From Phoebastria nigripes (Eukaryota > Chordata > Aves > Procellariiformes > Diomedeidae): a stretch of 64,000 bases of DNA. The stretch is from contig JAYKAV010002585.1 of NCBI GenBank assembly GCA_035582835.1, positions 258,912-322,911 on the forward strand. Direction: 5' to 3'. Positions 1 through 11,970 of this stretch are shown piece by piece (positions within the stretch are counted from its first letter, which is position 1; every line of letters begins with the position of its first letter). A program made the position numbers and the translations under genes. Under the pieces are notes generated by a model. The model did no database searches and was not told where the DNA came from. It was given only the letters and a program-made list of their open reading frames with translations.

Positions 1-3000
1 TTCTGGCCTATGAAGGAAAAAGAGACTTTCTGAGCATGTAACCCATGAGCAGCTCTCTTAAAGGCAGTTTGGCATCAGGGCTGCACGGAGGAGCCNGGAT
101 GATGCCCCTGGTCAGCTTGCTGAGTGCCACCAGCAACCCAGAGCATGTTTCTGTGGGCTCCTGGGCTCTGGCCTGGCATTTAGAAATACACCCTGGCGTG
201 ACCAGGCTTTGGGAGTGCGGGGAGCAATGCTCTTTTGGGAGCAATGCTTTTCTCGGCATGGCTTGGGGTCCATCTTGGCTGGAGGAGTCCCTGTGAAACC
301 AGCATCAGAGAGGTTAAAGATCTCCATCCTTCCATCTCATAACAGATAATGAGTGCACTTTGAAACCTGGCTGTCCTTATTGGCTTCTGGTCTGATATCC
401 ATCTCTGAAACACATCTTTAAATACAAAGACCAACTTTTTTTTTTTCAGCCACCAGTTTTTAAATGATGGTCTTAAACCCAGAGCACCCTGTGTAAAGAG
501 GTTCAGCACNCGGGTGTTCAGTGCTTCTGGAAAATGGGTTTGTTTCACGATTGCTTGAAGTCTTTGGCCAAGCATAGTTGATACACAGAGGTACAGCATA
601 ATAACTGCACTCATGTGTGAACCCATTTTTCTCTGTTAATATGCGCTTATCTTTCTAACAGGGCATTTGAAGACCTTTATCTGAAACCCAGTAAACAATG
701 GCCTTTTTCTCTCCTTGGACTACATTCAGTGTTTGCACTTGCACTTCGTTAGGAAGTAAATAGTTATTTGCTGGGGCTGTAAAAATCACTCTTCCTCTCC
801 TTGTACCTTATCTCATCTTCCTGGGCAGAAGTCAAGAGCCTCTTTCTTCCCCCCGCCCCTTCCCTCTTGGCTATACAATTGAATACAAATGATCCAAGGG
901 GTATAATATGCCAGGTATTTTGCACACTCATCTCTGGGGAGCTGATAACAGCAGCCTGCCTCTCTTGGAAATGGCCTCTTGGCCCGCTCTCTCTTGCTGG
1001 AGTCAGCAGTTGCTTGTGGGGCTGGGAGGTGCTCGTCTCCCTCACGCCTCCGGTGAAGGACTTTGGGGCAGGCGATGAGGTTGCATCTGATGCTTTGAGG
1101 TGCCTCAAGAATAATTAATGCTATAAGCTCATTGGCAGGTCCGGTGGCTTAATGGCAAACCTCCAGCCAGGGTGGTGGGGTCCTTGAAAGGCATTTGCTT
1201 GGCTAGAGGGGGAAAAATGGGCTGTGAACAGGTCTGACCAGCCCTGGAGATGGTGGGAAGCCAGGTCTGAGCATCCTCTTTCCCCAGGGGTCTCCAAGTG
1301 GCTAAGGTGAGCCCGCCAGCCCTGTGTCATCCCGACTTTGGCAGCCNTTCCGTGTAAATCACAGCTCCGACATCCATGTCTGCAGCGAGAAGCTGGACGA
1401 GTAAATGCCCTTCTGGGAAAAGGGGAATGGCTGCAGCCGGCGCGTGCCTCTCGGGCTGTGACAGTGGCCTGCCGCTCTCGGCAGGACCGCGCCAGCTCTT
1501 GCTTCTAACTGTCCTCCTGAAAGGAAGCGGTGAAAGGCTGCCAGTGCGCCTTTATTTCTGTGAAATGAAGTGAAATGAGTGAGGCGACCCATCGGAAGCA
1601 GATCATTAGAAATATTTGTGACCTTGCGTGATCCCTACAGGGCTGGGATAGAGGCAGCCGGAAAGGGCAACGTGTCCTCGTTTGTCATGTTAGCAGTTTA
1701 TCATCTCCCACTCTGCGGGGCTTATTTCTCTCCCCCATGAAGGAGACATCCATGTTTCCTGCTGGGTGGAGAGTAGCTGCTCCGGGATGGCTGGGCAGAC
1801 CCTTCATGGAGGCACGACCTGCTTTCAACACGCTCTACTTGCACTAGCCTGCCCNGGCTGCACGTACGTCGTACCTCAGCCAACTTCCAGCAGCTTCCCT
1901 CCTGTCCCCTGGTCCCACCTCTGAGCCCCTGGGTCTCCCTTCGTGCATTTGGCAGCTTCTCCTGAGGGCTGGGCTTGGAAGCCACCTCTGCTGTGTTGCT
2001 TTGGGACCTGACATGGACTGGCTTTCTCCAGGGGGCTACAGAACAAGGGCCATCGGTCTTGCCCATCTCAGAGGGTCTTTGGGGTGTCAGGATAAGCACT
2101 TTTCTTTCCCCCTCCCACTGTGCAGGTTGGATGGCGATCTGTACTTCCCCAAAGCCCTAGAGGGAGGGGAAGAAGGACACAGAGTGGCCTTGAGAAGAGG
2201 AATTGCTATGAAAAACCACAAACAAAGCCTGTAACTGCTCCTTCCAGGTTCTCACACGAGATGTGAAACTCTGACCTTGGGTCTGTGCTGAAATGCTGCC
2301 AAGGCTGAGATGATGTGGTGCTTCTGGGGTTTGACTGAGCAGTGTAAAGGACTGAGGGGTAGGGAAAAGCTGTTCAAGCCTAGACTTTGCCACTTCATAG
2401 GCAGCACGTGGTCTCTTCTCTGTGCTGTTCTGCCTGAGGCCTGGCAGAGCCTCCTCCACAGCATCCCCTCCTCACAAACATGGGGAACATAGCTTGCAAG
2501 GCTGGGAAAGTACTGCAGGCAAGGGGCTGGAGCAATTGAATCAGCAGAGCTTAAAGGAAAGTACTGCTGCCAAACCTCACTTCCTCATCAGTCACCATTC
2601 CTGTGAAGTTTTTACAGGGAAAAAACCAAAACCACCAAAAAACCCACCACCATAAAGGTCACATGGTTGCACAGACAGCTTTAGGCCAAGTACCATGGTC
2701 TTTGAGAACATCAGTGGTCCGTGGACTATGGTTTGCTTACTGTGGGTCTGGATGTTTGAGGCATTCAACTGCCTTTGTTGCATAGCATTGCTATACTTGC
2801 CTTGCCAGCTGTAGGCATCAAAGTCCATGTGTGGCTCTGTCAAGAACTAATTGCTGCTTATAGCATGTACTGCCTGCCTCAGGCTCAAGCAGGTTTGAAC
2901 CAGAGGTTAAAAACTAGGTCCCAATGTATCATCAGTACTTGACCATAGTGGGTTTTTTGATTAAGGCTCCCTCAGAGACCTCGGGTTGACATTTACTGCT

Positions 3001-3856
3001 TGCATACTCTCATTCTGTAAATATCTCTGTCCACTCCTGTACATGTGAGATATCTCTGGGCAGTAAAACTTCTTTCTCAGTTGCTCTTCCAATTGCTGGA
3101 TTATCTATTGCCCCGAGCAGCCTACAAACCTCCAGACTAGCACTAAATGGCAACTACTAGATCATCCCCTTTCCTCCTTTCCCCTTTCAAGGCTGCTCAA
3201 TTTCAGAAGGAAGAGTCAGGTCTTGCACGGCTCAGAAGGAAGAAGGGATTTAGATGTGCTCTGCTAATGTATGTTGGTGACTGCTGGTGGGACCCCAGGA
3301 AGCATGCCACCATTTCTTTTTATGATTTAGTTTACAAGCTGTGGTTTCTTGGCAGAGAGGATGGTCATTGGTCTGCTTTTACCCTTTGGCAGGATGAGTC
3401 ATCGAAGATGATGCTATTAATTAGAGAAATAATCTTCCTTGTGGCAAATGGTGTGAGTTCCCTAGTCTGCCAAAGGTTTGCTCCATGCTCAAACTGGATT
3501 GATGGGTGCTAGTTAGCTATTAGGGATGCTTAAGCTGCTTATGACCTTTCTGTGTATATAGAGGAATTAAAACTCCTGACTGGCATATGAAGGAACTCTT
3601 TACTGACGGATTGAGTCCTTCCATCCTAATCAGAGAGCAGCTCTGCTTTTGAGAATTTAACGTACCTGCTAGCTGCCAGCTGGGACCCCAGTTATGCAGT
3701 TATGGTACAAACTGGAGACACCTGTACACCTGTGCTGTGTGACACGTAAACTTTAAAGATGGTTGGATGCAGATAATTCCTCCTTGTCCTCTTTGTGAAT
3801 GGCTTAAACATGGTAGGCAGACAGGAAGTGAGCTCTTACCTTTTTGCTGTCGTCTT

Positions 3857-3882
3857 AAAAAAAAAAAAAAAAAAAAAAAAAA
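3857..3882 (+). repeat. Poly-A run (26 A)
   Basis: An uninterrupted run of 26 A on the plus strand. No retroposed gene body is recognised upstream of it, and no flanking target-site duplication was seen. Confidence 0.85.
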
Positions 3883-6771
3883 GCTGCTGAAATCCTGCCT
3901 TGAAAGCTATCAGTTGAAGGAGGTAAGAGAAGTGGCCAGAGAGCTTTCCCTGGGACCTGTGCTTCCTTCTGGCCCCTGTGCTGCCATCGCCTTATAAGGA
4001 GCTTCTGTGATTCTCATCTTGCTGATAAATCATGGGGTGGTAGACTGAGTGGTGGGTAAAAGCTATTTAGAGAGAGGTTTTAGTTGGCATTTGCTTGCAG
4101 TGATCTTGTGAGGTGTAAGGAGAGGAATTCCACATGTACTCCCTTCATTTGTCTGTGCAACGGCACAGGCGAGGAGGACAATATAATCCAAGGCCTATAA
4201 ATATCTCCCGCGTTCATGTCTTCAGAAGACATTAATGGAGCCCTTGCTGACGCTCGTTTACGTGACACGTAACTAGCTGGAGAAGAGCCCATTTTAAACC
4301 CTAGCAACTCGTACGGTGTTTGACGTGCTGACCAGCAAAGGGATCAGTGGAACGGCCACGCCGTGGAGAACGTGTGCTGTACTTGCCAGGGATTTCTTTC
4401 CCTTTGGGCAGAGAGGAATTGTTTCAAAGTGTGTTCATCCTGCTTTAAATACTGGCTTTGCTCTATCTGCACTGCCCAAAGGAGTTGGAAAGATACACAG
4501 TGATTGACTTGCCTGCACTAGCCTTGAACTTCTTAGCATGTCAAGTTTCCAAACTAAGCCTTGTTTTCCCCCACCCTTGCACAGACTGGGAAGAGCAGGG
4601 AAAGGCTTATAAGCACAAGGAAGGAAAGGGAAAGACCAGAAAATAATAGATGCTGTATTGTGAAAACTCCACAAAAATAACTTGGATGTTACAGTCAAGC
4701 TGCTCCTCTGGAATAACTCGATGCTGTTCTGCATGAGTGTTTCCAAACACCCATCTGTCAAGCTTTGAAGGACTTGAGGACTTCTGAGCCCAGGAAGAGG
4801 TTAAATAGTCTATCGTGTCCCTTGATTTGCCACAGCCTAAATGTGGAGTCACCTAATTCCTCTTCCCACAGCTAGTCCCTATAATAAGAGAAACATTGAA
4901 ATAAACAATAGCAGAGGGGGAAGCTATCAATGATGCAAGAGGTGTAGCATGTTCCGAGGTAAATTCTGGAGAAGCTTGTCCCCGGTTCCTGCTGGGCTTG
5001 TAGGAACACTGTCACTCTATGTAAGGTCAAATTGCCCGTAACTCTGTGTTCCCCAACCAAAGGTTGCCGTCATACGGACAAAGCATTAAGGCATAATAAG
5101 GAGAGCAAGTTAGAAGAACAGTTTCCAGACCTAAATCTGAATTTCATTGTTGTATGAAGTTCATGTTGGAACTTAAGATGATGGAAAAACTGATTCTAAC
5201 CTTTTCTGTTTGATTAAAAATCCCTCTGAACTCCAGCATGCTGGATAAATTCCAGCTCACAGAAGTAATTGCCTTTTGCTAAACTACACACCTCCTGTGA
5301 AATGTTATACAGGGAACTTAGTGTAATTACTATCCTTCCCTTCAAATAAAAGGTTGTATAGTGCTGCTGATCCAATCTGCCTGTCATGTTCCACAGTAGA
5401 GAGAATGTAATTTTCAAGCCGATATAGCATGTATGTACAGATTTTTCTCCTCTAAATCCTTCCCAGAAAGGAACAGCAAGAGAGAAGACCAAATGCAGTT
5501 CCTATTTGGCGAAAGAGAAAGGACCTTTTTGTTCTTCTGACCTCGTGGAAGCTCTTCTGTCTGAGGATGGGCAGAGAGGTGCATGAGAGGATCAGAGAAG
5601 TGAGTGACACTGTGGTTGTTCATGTGATGTGAGCCCCCAGACATGAGCAAATGAATAGGTTCCTCTGTACAACTTCCCGGGGAAACCTTGTTCAGTAATT
5701 GAGAACTGCTCTTAGAAAAAGCAAGCACTGTTGGACACAGATAGTCACTTTTGGGAGCGTGGCTCCGTGAACCGGCAAGAACATGCACAGGCTGGAGGGC
5801 TGCGTGCAGAGCCTGAGGTCCTGGTGGATGGGGAAATCGCACCCTTGCCACAGATGTGGGATGCAATATGGGTGCCTGGGATTGCCCAAATAGTCATAAC
5901 TCGGAAGGGGGGGGGAAGGGTGCAGCTGCTCTCTGTGGGAAGGGGATGGACAAATATATGCATCTTTTTATGGCCATACCAGAGAGACAAGATTGCAGGT
6001 ATTTTTGTATAGAGAACGTCAGGGTGCTTGAGGTTTGGTGTGGGTATTTTGTTGATTTGATTTTTTTTTTTTTTTTTAAATTTCCCGAAGCGCTTAGCAA
6101 GAGGGGAATGTGCTGGATGAACTTATCTGAACATGGAGGTCTGTTTGTAAACTGCCTCTCTGGAAACACAGCCTCTCAAGTTGCTGTCCTGTTCCCTCTC
6201 TGCAACAGGGTTGCTTTGTCTCCTGCCCTCTTGCTGAACCACAGTGCAATCATGTTAAGTAACTGCATGTTTGTCACTAAAATGCTTGTGTTGGTTTTTC
6301 CCCTCCAGCCTGACTGGGGAAGTTGCACTCTGACAGCACAAGTGGTTTCTGAGCAAGTGTTGAAAGAAAACCCCCACGCCGCAGCGCTGCGGTGCTGTTC
6401 TGCACACTTGACCTGTGCTGGCAGAGCTCTTTGTGCCGCTGGCCTGCTGGCACTTCTGAGTGAATCCTGCTGAAACATCCCAGAGAGGCTGGCATGGGGA
6501 TGTGAACAGCAGGAGCCTCTGCATGACGCATGGAGCAGAGGCAGGAGCTGTGGCATGTGCTGTAGTGCTAGCCTGCCCTCGCCGTGGTGTGGGGGGTGAC
6601 TGCTGCTACCAGCGACACAGAAAATGTCTTGCCGTTTCTTACTTAACAGCAAGCCTTTTTTTGAGATGGTTAAAGCACAACCGCAGTCAATGCAATGAAA
6701 ACTAATCCTAATCTACTGCACGTGTTTCAACAACAGGCGAGTGGTTTGGTTTGTGAACTTGTATGCCCAAA

Positions 6772-6796
6772 CAATCAAGCACAAAAGGCTTGATTG
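6772..6796. repeat. Small perfect hairpin, 9-bp stem
   Basis: CAATCAAGC at 6772-6780 and its exact reverse complement GCTTGATTG at 6788-6796 are separated by a 7-nt loop. It lies between genes, below the EHD3 3' end. A stem this short can arise by chance. Confidence 0.45.
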
Positions 6797-7564
6797 AAAG
6801 CCATTTGATACCTATTACAATGAATTTTTGGCCTACCTGAGCACCTTGCTGGTGTATACTGGAAAAAGACTAATAGACCTCACCTTCTCCCATCCCCTTT
6901 GAGAAAATCAGTAATCTTCTGCTTTTTAAGAAAGTGTTAAATTTCAGCATGACACAATTGGCACGAGCATTGTGCTGTATGAACGGCTGTCAGAAAAATC
7001 ATGCTTGCATAGAGGTAGGGCTGATTCAGGGTGCTCTGTTCAGCCTCAGCCTTGTCCCTCAACCTGGAGTGAGATGGATGCAAATTCCACAGAAAGCCTT
7101 GGACAGCGTTAGCAGATGTGCACGCTGTCATGACGGTTAAACTGGGGGTTACTGTGTAGTTGAACTGGAGTGACATACAGTCTGCTCACTTCTCTCTAAA
7201 TTTGCATTTATTGCTTCTTGCTCTCCACCCTATGATTTCCTCTCCCCTCTCATCCTGTACAAATGCTAAATGGAAACTCTGCCAACCATTACTGCTCACA
7301 CCCTCTTTCCGACTGCTTCCCCAGCACTATCCTAACTGCTCTCACTGTCTTATTCAGTGCATATCGCTGTCGCATTCTGGGGATAACGATCANTGTAATG
7401 AACATGTAAAGAAAGGGCAACGAAGACAGAAGTAAAATTAGAGCCAGCAAGATTTAGGACTAAGGTTTTTTGTGTCCTTTCCAGATCTTGATAAATCTGT
7501 AGCATTCTCATCTGTGGCTGACAGGAGGAAACTCTTTCAATATATTCCTTTTCCTAATGAAGTA

Positions 7565-7570
7565 TTTATT
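7565..7570 (-). promoter_or_regulatory. EHD3: Candidate polyadenylation signal (distal)
   Basis: AATAAA on the minus strand about 1.8 kb past the EHD3 stop. It is a plausible distal end. A further copy lies at 7207-7212. Confidence 0.3.
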
Positions 7571-8760
7571 TGGTTGTCACCTCTCCTCTGTGTTGAACAA
7601 GGTGAATTGTGGGTACAATTCCACTCGCTTCAGCAAGTATTGAGGTGATTAGACTGCCAGAAGAGAAAGGAGACGTTGCAGATGTTAACCAGTCATTCAG
7701 CAGTGCGCACCCAAGTCCGGCAGGGCTGATCTGTACATGCACGTTTGGGAATGTGCTAAGGATGATTTCCTCATTCTGTTGCACGTAGAAATAAGCTTTT
7801 TTCTTTTCAGCTGCATTTCATTTTGCTATGTAAAGAAATAGACAGATCTGGCCTTTCTTTTTTAATAATGTTTTAGGACCAGGGTACAAAAAAGGTTAAT
7901 GCATTAGTTTTGAAGACATGTGATAAATGTACTGCAATAAGCACATCCTACATACACAGAATATATTTCTCTATATAGTATGAACACAGAGATATAAAAT
8001 AAGTTATACTTGTCTTGGTTTTCCATCACAGTAGGAGCTCAGCTTATATAAAGTGACAACAGGAATTGGAACAACACGCTGCTCCAAAGCAACAACAAAA
8101 ACCAGAAGAGTGCCTGCATGTGTGTGTGTTTGGGAAGCAAAATAGGAAATCGAGGGATTTCTGCCAAAAGCAGGTCTTGAAAACAAAAATTTCATAGAGC
8201 ATGAAAGAGGGGGGAGGGTCTCTTGGCTCAAGGTAGAGGTTCTGGAGGGGATCAAGTGTTACTGTGTGGTGAGGAAGAGGGTGGGTGAAGGCTGTCAACA
8301 TCTTGGCTGTATTCGTGGGGGCACAGGCAGTAGAGCATGCTCTGCCCACTGCCCCACTGTGTTCTCTGCTCTTATGATGGACCATCTACCTGACAGTGCG
8401 GGGTTCTTATCTTTACAGTAAGAATGGGACCTAGTAGCTTTCACTGTGCACGATGAGAGTAAACATATCACTTCACAGGAATGATAAACACCACCATTGT
8501 TCAAAGAGAAAACACTATCCACTGGTTGTGAAATGTTCAGTGAGCCTGGGAGTGGTGTTCCTCCCTTCCAACCCACCTGACGTCTGCCTCTAGTGCCCCC
8601 TCGTTCTGTTTCCTTGGGGGGGGTGGTTCTTTTGGCCATGCCTGTGGAACAAATCTCCCCTGGGATTGAATAGGAGGTAGAGGCGATTAGGAATTCTTAG
8701 TGCCTGTCCCACAGTGAACAATGAGGAACTCCAGCTGCCCAGTTCAGACCTGTTTCAGAT

Positions 8761-8766
8761 TTTATT
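8761..8766 (-). promoter_or_regulatory. EHD3: Candidate polyadenylation signal (proximal)
   Basis: TTTATT on the plus strand is AATAAA on the minus strand, in an A/T-rich stretch about 610 nt downstream of the EHD3 stop. Such hexamers are frequent by chance, so use is unproven. Confidence 0.3.
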
Positions 8767-9373
8767 TATATTTTTTCTTTAAGGACAGGGAAACGCTTGT
8801 AAAATTTGCATCTAACAGTGAATCAAGGTTCCTAAAATTCTTAACTCTGGGGATTAGTATCTCATATTTCAGTGTGGGCTTATGTTAATTAGGAAGTGCT
8901 CTTTAGTTCGGCCAATAGCTTGGAGACCTTGTGGTTTCCTCTTCACTATCAAAGTCTCAGTCTCCTGAAGTTTGTGAGACCCATTGAACAGCAGAAGGTG
9001 CAGCCAAAGCTCAGGAGTGATACTGGCAGTTAGCAGATTTCTATTAGTGCCTATTCCACTCTCAAAAAATGCAGCCCACTTCAGTTTTTCTTCTATTCCC
9101 GCTTACCAGATTCTCCTAGTCTCAATATCCTTTCTTTACCTTCATATTTACAGACTACACATTAGAAAGCAGGGACATTACACTGGAAGAGTTAATTGCA
9201 TATTATCATGAAGAAGGATTGGACTTTTTTGTTCTGCTTTAGTTTTTTTCTTCATACAGCAAAATAGGTATAAATCCAAAGGTGATCTCACATCTAAAGG
9301 TATAATTTAAGTAAACATGTTTTTCTAGATCTTTTTTTTTCCCTTCCCTTTCCCTCTCCCTGTAACCTTCCTT

Positions 9374-9901
9374 TCACTCTGTTATTTTCCTTTTGGATGG
9401 AGGGAGGAGATGGGAAGGGAGCTCATTTGGCAGCTCATGACCCTCCAACTTGACTTTAATGAGATGATTCGCCAAGGCAAACTCCTCATCATCCAGCATG
9501 CCATCTTTGTCGATGTCAGCCAGTTTCCATATCTTGCCCAGCACCGTGTTGGGCAGCTTAGACCTTACCATCTCCTTCTTTGCATTGGCACCAGTTATTT
9601 TACCATCGACAGGTGAGAGTGTGTAGAAGATCTCATCATACATGGGCTTGTCCCTGGCCACCACCCACTCGGCATCATCGATCCCTTCACCAGCGCCTTC
9701 ACCATAGCCATGGCCGAATGGACCATGCAAGGTGCCCTCGAAGGCTCCTCCCTTCACCATCTGGGTTGGCCGCTGTGACTCTTCCTGGCGTACAAGCACC
9801 ATGAGCTGGGCGATGTCATTGGCCAGCATGTCCTCCACAGTCTCCAGCAGCTTGCTCTTCAGAGGCTGGAACTTGCTAAAATCCTGGGCTTGCAACTGAT
9901 C
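9374..9901 (-). CDS. EHD3: EHD3 coding exon 6 with stop codon
   Basis: This 528-nt terminal coding exon encodes [17 protein letters not shown] to the end SKRKITE and a TGA stop at 9374-9376 (residues 361-535). It contains the remaining helical domain, the GPF linker motif and the complete EH domain with its EF-hand loop. The acceptor is ACTTTAAG, an AAG rather than CAG acceptor. It continues without visible interruption into the 3' UTR. Confidence 0.97.
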   Translation of the reverse strand, partial: DQLQAQDFSKFQPLKSKLLETVEDMLANDIAQLMVLVRQEESQRPTQMVKGGAFEGTLHGPFGHGYGEGAGEGIDDAEWVVARDKPMYDEIFYTLSPVDGKITGANAKKEMVRSKLPNTVLGKIWKLADIDKDGMLDDEEFALANHLIKVKLEGHELPNELPSHLLPPSKRKITE

Positions 9902-11888
9902 CTTAAAGTGGACAACATAGCAAGAGGTGAGTGACATGGCCGTGCAGAGTGCAGTAACAGTGTAGAGTACGATGCCTGTCTGCTGTTTGGCTCAAAAAAC
10001 TGCTATTGCAGAGGAGGAGTGGGGAGCTCAGCATTCCCTCCTCTGATAGGCCTGCTCCTCAGCATATGATGGGATCTCCCTGGCTGGCCTTCCTCTTAAA
10101 TTCTCTTTAAGCCCTACAGAAAATGATCTTCTCGGCTTACAAAGTGGGGCTGACAGAGAGGGGAAGTGGTTTACTCAAAGGCCCAGATGATGGCCATATG
10201 CAAATAAGATGACTCCTTTCCAAGCCACATAGAAGCAATCTCCTTGAAGACCAAATTGTTCAAGGCAAACTGGTTGTGCAGCTCTTGCTACAACCTCCAG
10301 CCAGTGCTCTGCATTCCCTCCCCCTCTGCACTCTGGGAAGGAGATGCCACTCTGGCAAAAGACTATTTTACTCATCGTCATGCAGTGCATCTTTCAGATG
10401 CCATAAAGACAGTAGCATGTCTGTAAAGAGGTGAGCATGTCTTTACAGAATGGCTCAGTTTCTGTAATTTTCACAGCTAGGCAAAAGTGCTTTGAGCAGG
10501 GCCTGCAGATAACTCTCTTCTAAAAACTGCAGAATGACCTACAGCTTTATCCTTCACGCTCTACTTGTTAAATCCACACTATTCACTTCTATTGGATTGG
10601 TATAGTTATTTTTAAACACTTAAGCACACATTTTTAACAAGCAGTGAATGGGATCTTCTATTGGATACACTCCATAGATCTCATTCCCAAGAACTTAGGG
10701 AAAATATACTTTGGGGAAAAAAAAAAAGCAGATGCTGTGTTTTCCATAGGGAGCTAGTAATGACTTCAGCAGCTAGCAATCTCAGAACAGGTTTCTGCTT
10801 GGACTGAAGCCACGCAGCAATGTAGCAGTGTCCAGCATTGTTTGAATAAACAATACAAGGCTCTGATCCAAGGTCCTTTGAAGTCTTTGACTTACATGAA
10901 CACTGGGTCAGGTCTCAGCTCTGCAGAACAGAAAACCTGCTTCTCTGCTTAAAATGGAAAAGGGGCTTTAAGTTTTCACGGCCTCCTTTCTCTCTTTCTA
11001 AAAACAGAGAGTGAAGTAGAAGACAAAAAAAATACAGCTCTTGAGGAGAGGGGCATATGTAGGCTTTTGAGGATATATATTTTATATTTTAACATAAATT
11101 AGCAGTATTCTTAGGTCTGAAAAATCTGCAAATGGAACCTGGAATTAAAAATAAAGAAAAATAGAAGAAATAATTTGCTGTAAAGTGCTATTCAGGCAAA
11201 GATTTGAGAAATGAAGGCAGCTGTAGCTTCACATGAGCTCTATGTGCAAGAAGTGTTCATGCCCAAATATAGCCTGCACATATTTCAAGGCCTATTTCAA
11301 CATTACAACACGCCTTTCCCACAAGCAACAACAATCAATGTGTGTATGGCTTCTGTCATATTTCCTGCGGTTACTCTAATGCTCTTTCCTTGGATGTTTG
11401 GTGCTCTGGCCAAGACGCCACTGCTTACCTGCATCTTTCTCAGATTAGGGAAGTCTCCTGGTGAGATCTGATGCTCCCGTTCAATCCGGGCATAAATCTC
11501 TCCCAAGTTGTTAACAAGCTCTTTCTTTTTATTGTCTTTCCCAAACATTGAGGGCATTTCCTTCTTTAGGGAACTGATGATGTAGGCATGGACCTGAAGG
11601 GCATTAAATGATATGGAATGAAGAAGACAAGTGTTAAAGAGCACATCAGAAAATTCTTCCCAGCAGAGAGTATCTGTGCCTAGGACTCAACCCCATCTTG
11701 TCCCATCCTGAAGATCAAGCTCAGCTCCTCTGCTTGCCTGTACCTACCGATTATTGCTCCAGTGCTAAATGCTGCTCAGCTGTGTGCTCTGGCTGTGCTG
11801 AGGCAAGGTGAAGACAGTGTATGAGTCCTGGGCATACAGAGAGTAACATTTCACACGCACTTCCTGAAGGGAGTGGTGGGGTTTTTGT

Positions 11889-11970
<82 letters not shown>

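Larger units (their letters stand above)
1..7564. other. Intergenic DNA downstream of EHD3, no gene recognised
   Basis: I read both strands and recognise no exon of a known protein. In mammals the next gene after EHD3 is XDH, but no sequence resembling its conserved C-terminal exons appears here. The stretch holds a poly-A run (3857-3882), a poly-T run (about 6060-6077), a small hairpin (6772-6796), a modestly CpG-rich patch near 1340-1520, and single Ns at 96, 510, 1347, 1855 and 7393. Open frames here (for example 180-626 minus and 5856-6473 plus) show no recognisable domain. Confidence 0.6.
7565..9373 (-). other. EHD3: Probable EHD3 3' UTR (end uncertain)
   Basis: Sequence downstream of the EHD3 stop has no long frame that resembles a protein. 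AATAAA on the minus strand occurs at 8766-8761, about 610 nt after the stop, and again at 7570-7565, about 1.8 kb after the stop. Either could end the transcript. Which signal is used cannot be told without RNA data. Confidence 0.4.

Noticed and set aside
180..626. 148-codon open frame on the minus strand
   Set aside because: Contains an N and a homopolymer-derived lysine stretch; no similarity to any family I recognise.
3500..3882. Processed pseudogene ending in the 26-A run
   Set aside because: No coding similarity upstream of the run and no target-site duplication found.
5856..6473. 205-codon open frame downstream of EHD3
   Set aside because: It crosses a poly-T run (seen as a poly-Phe stretch), has no known domain and no splice-site context.
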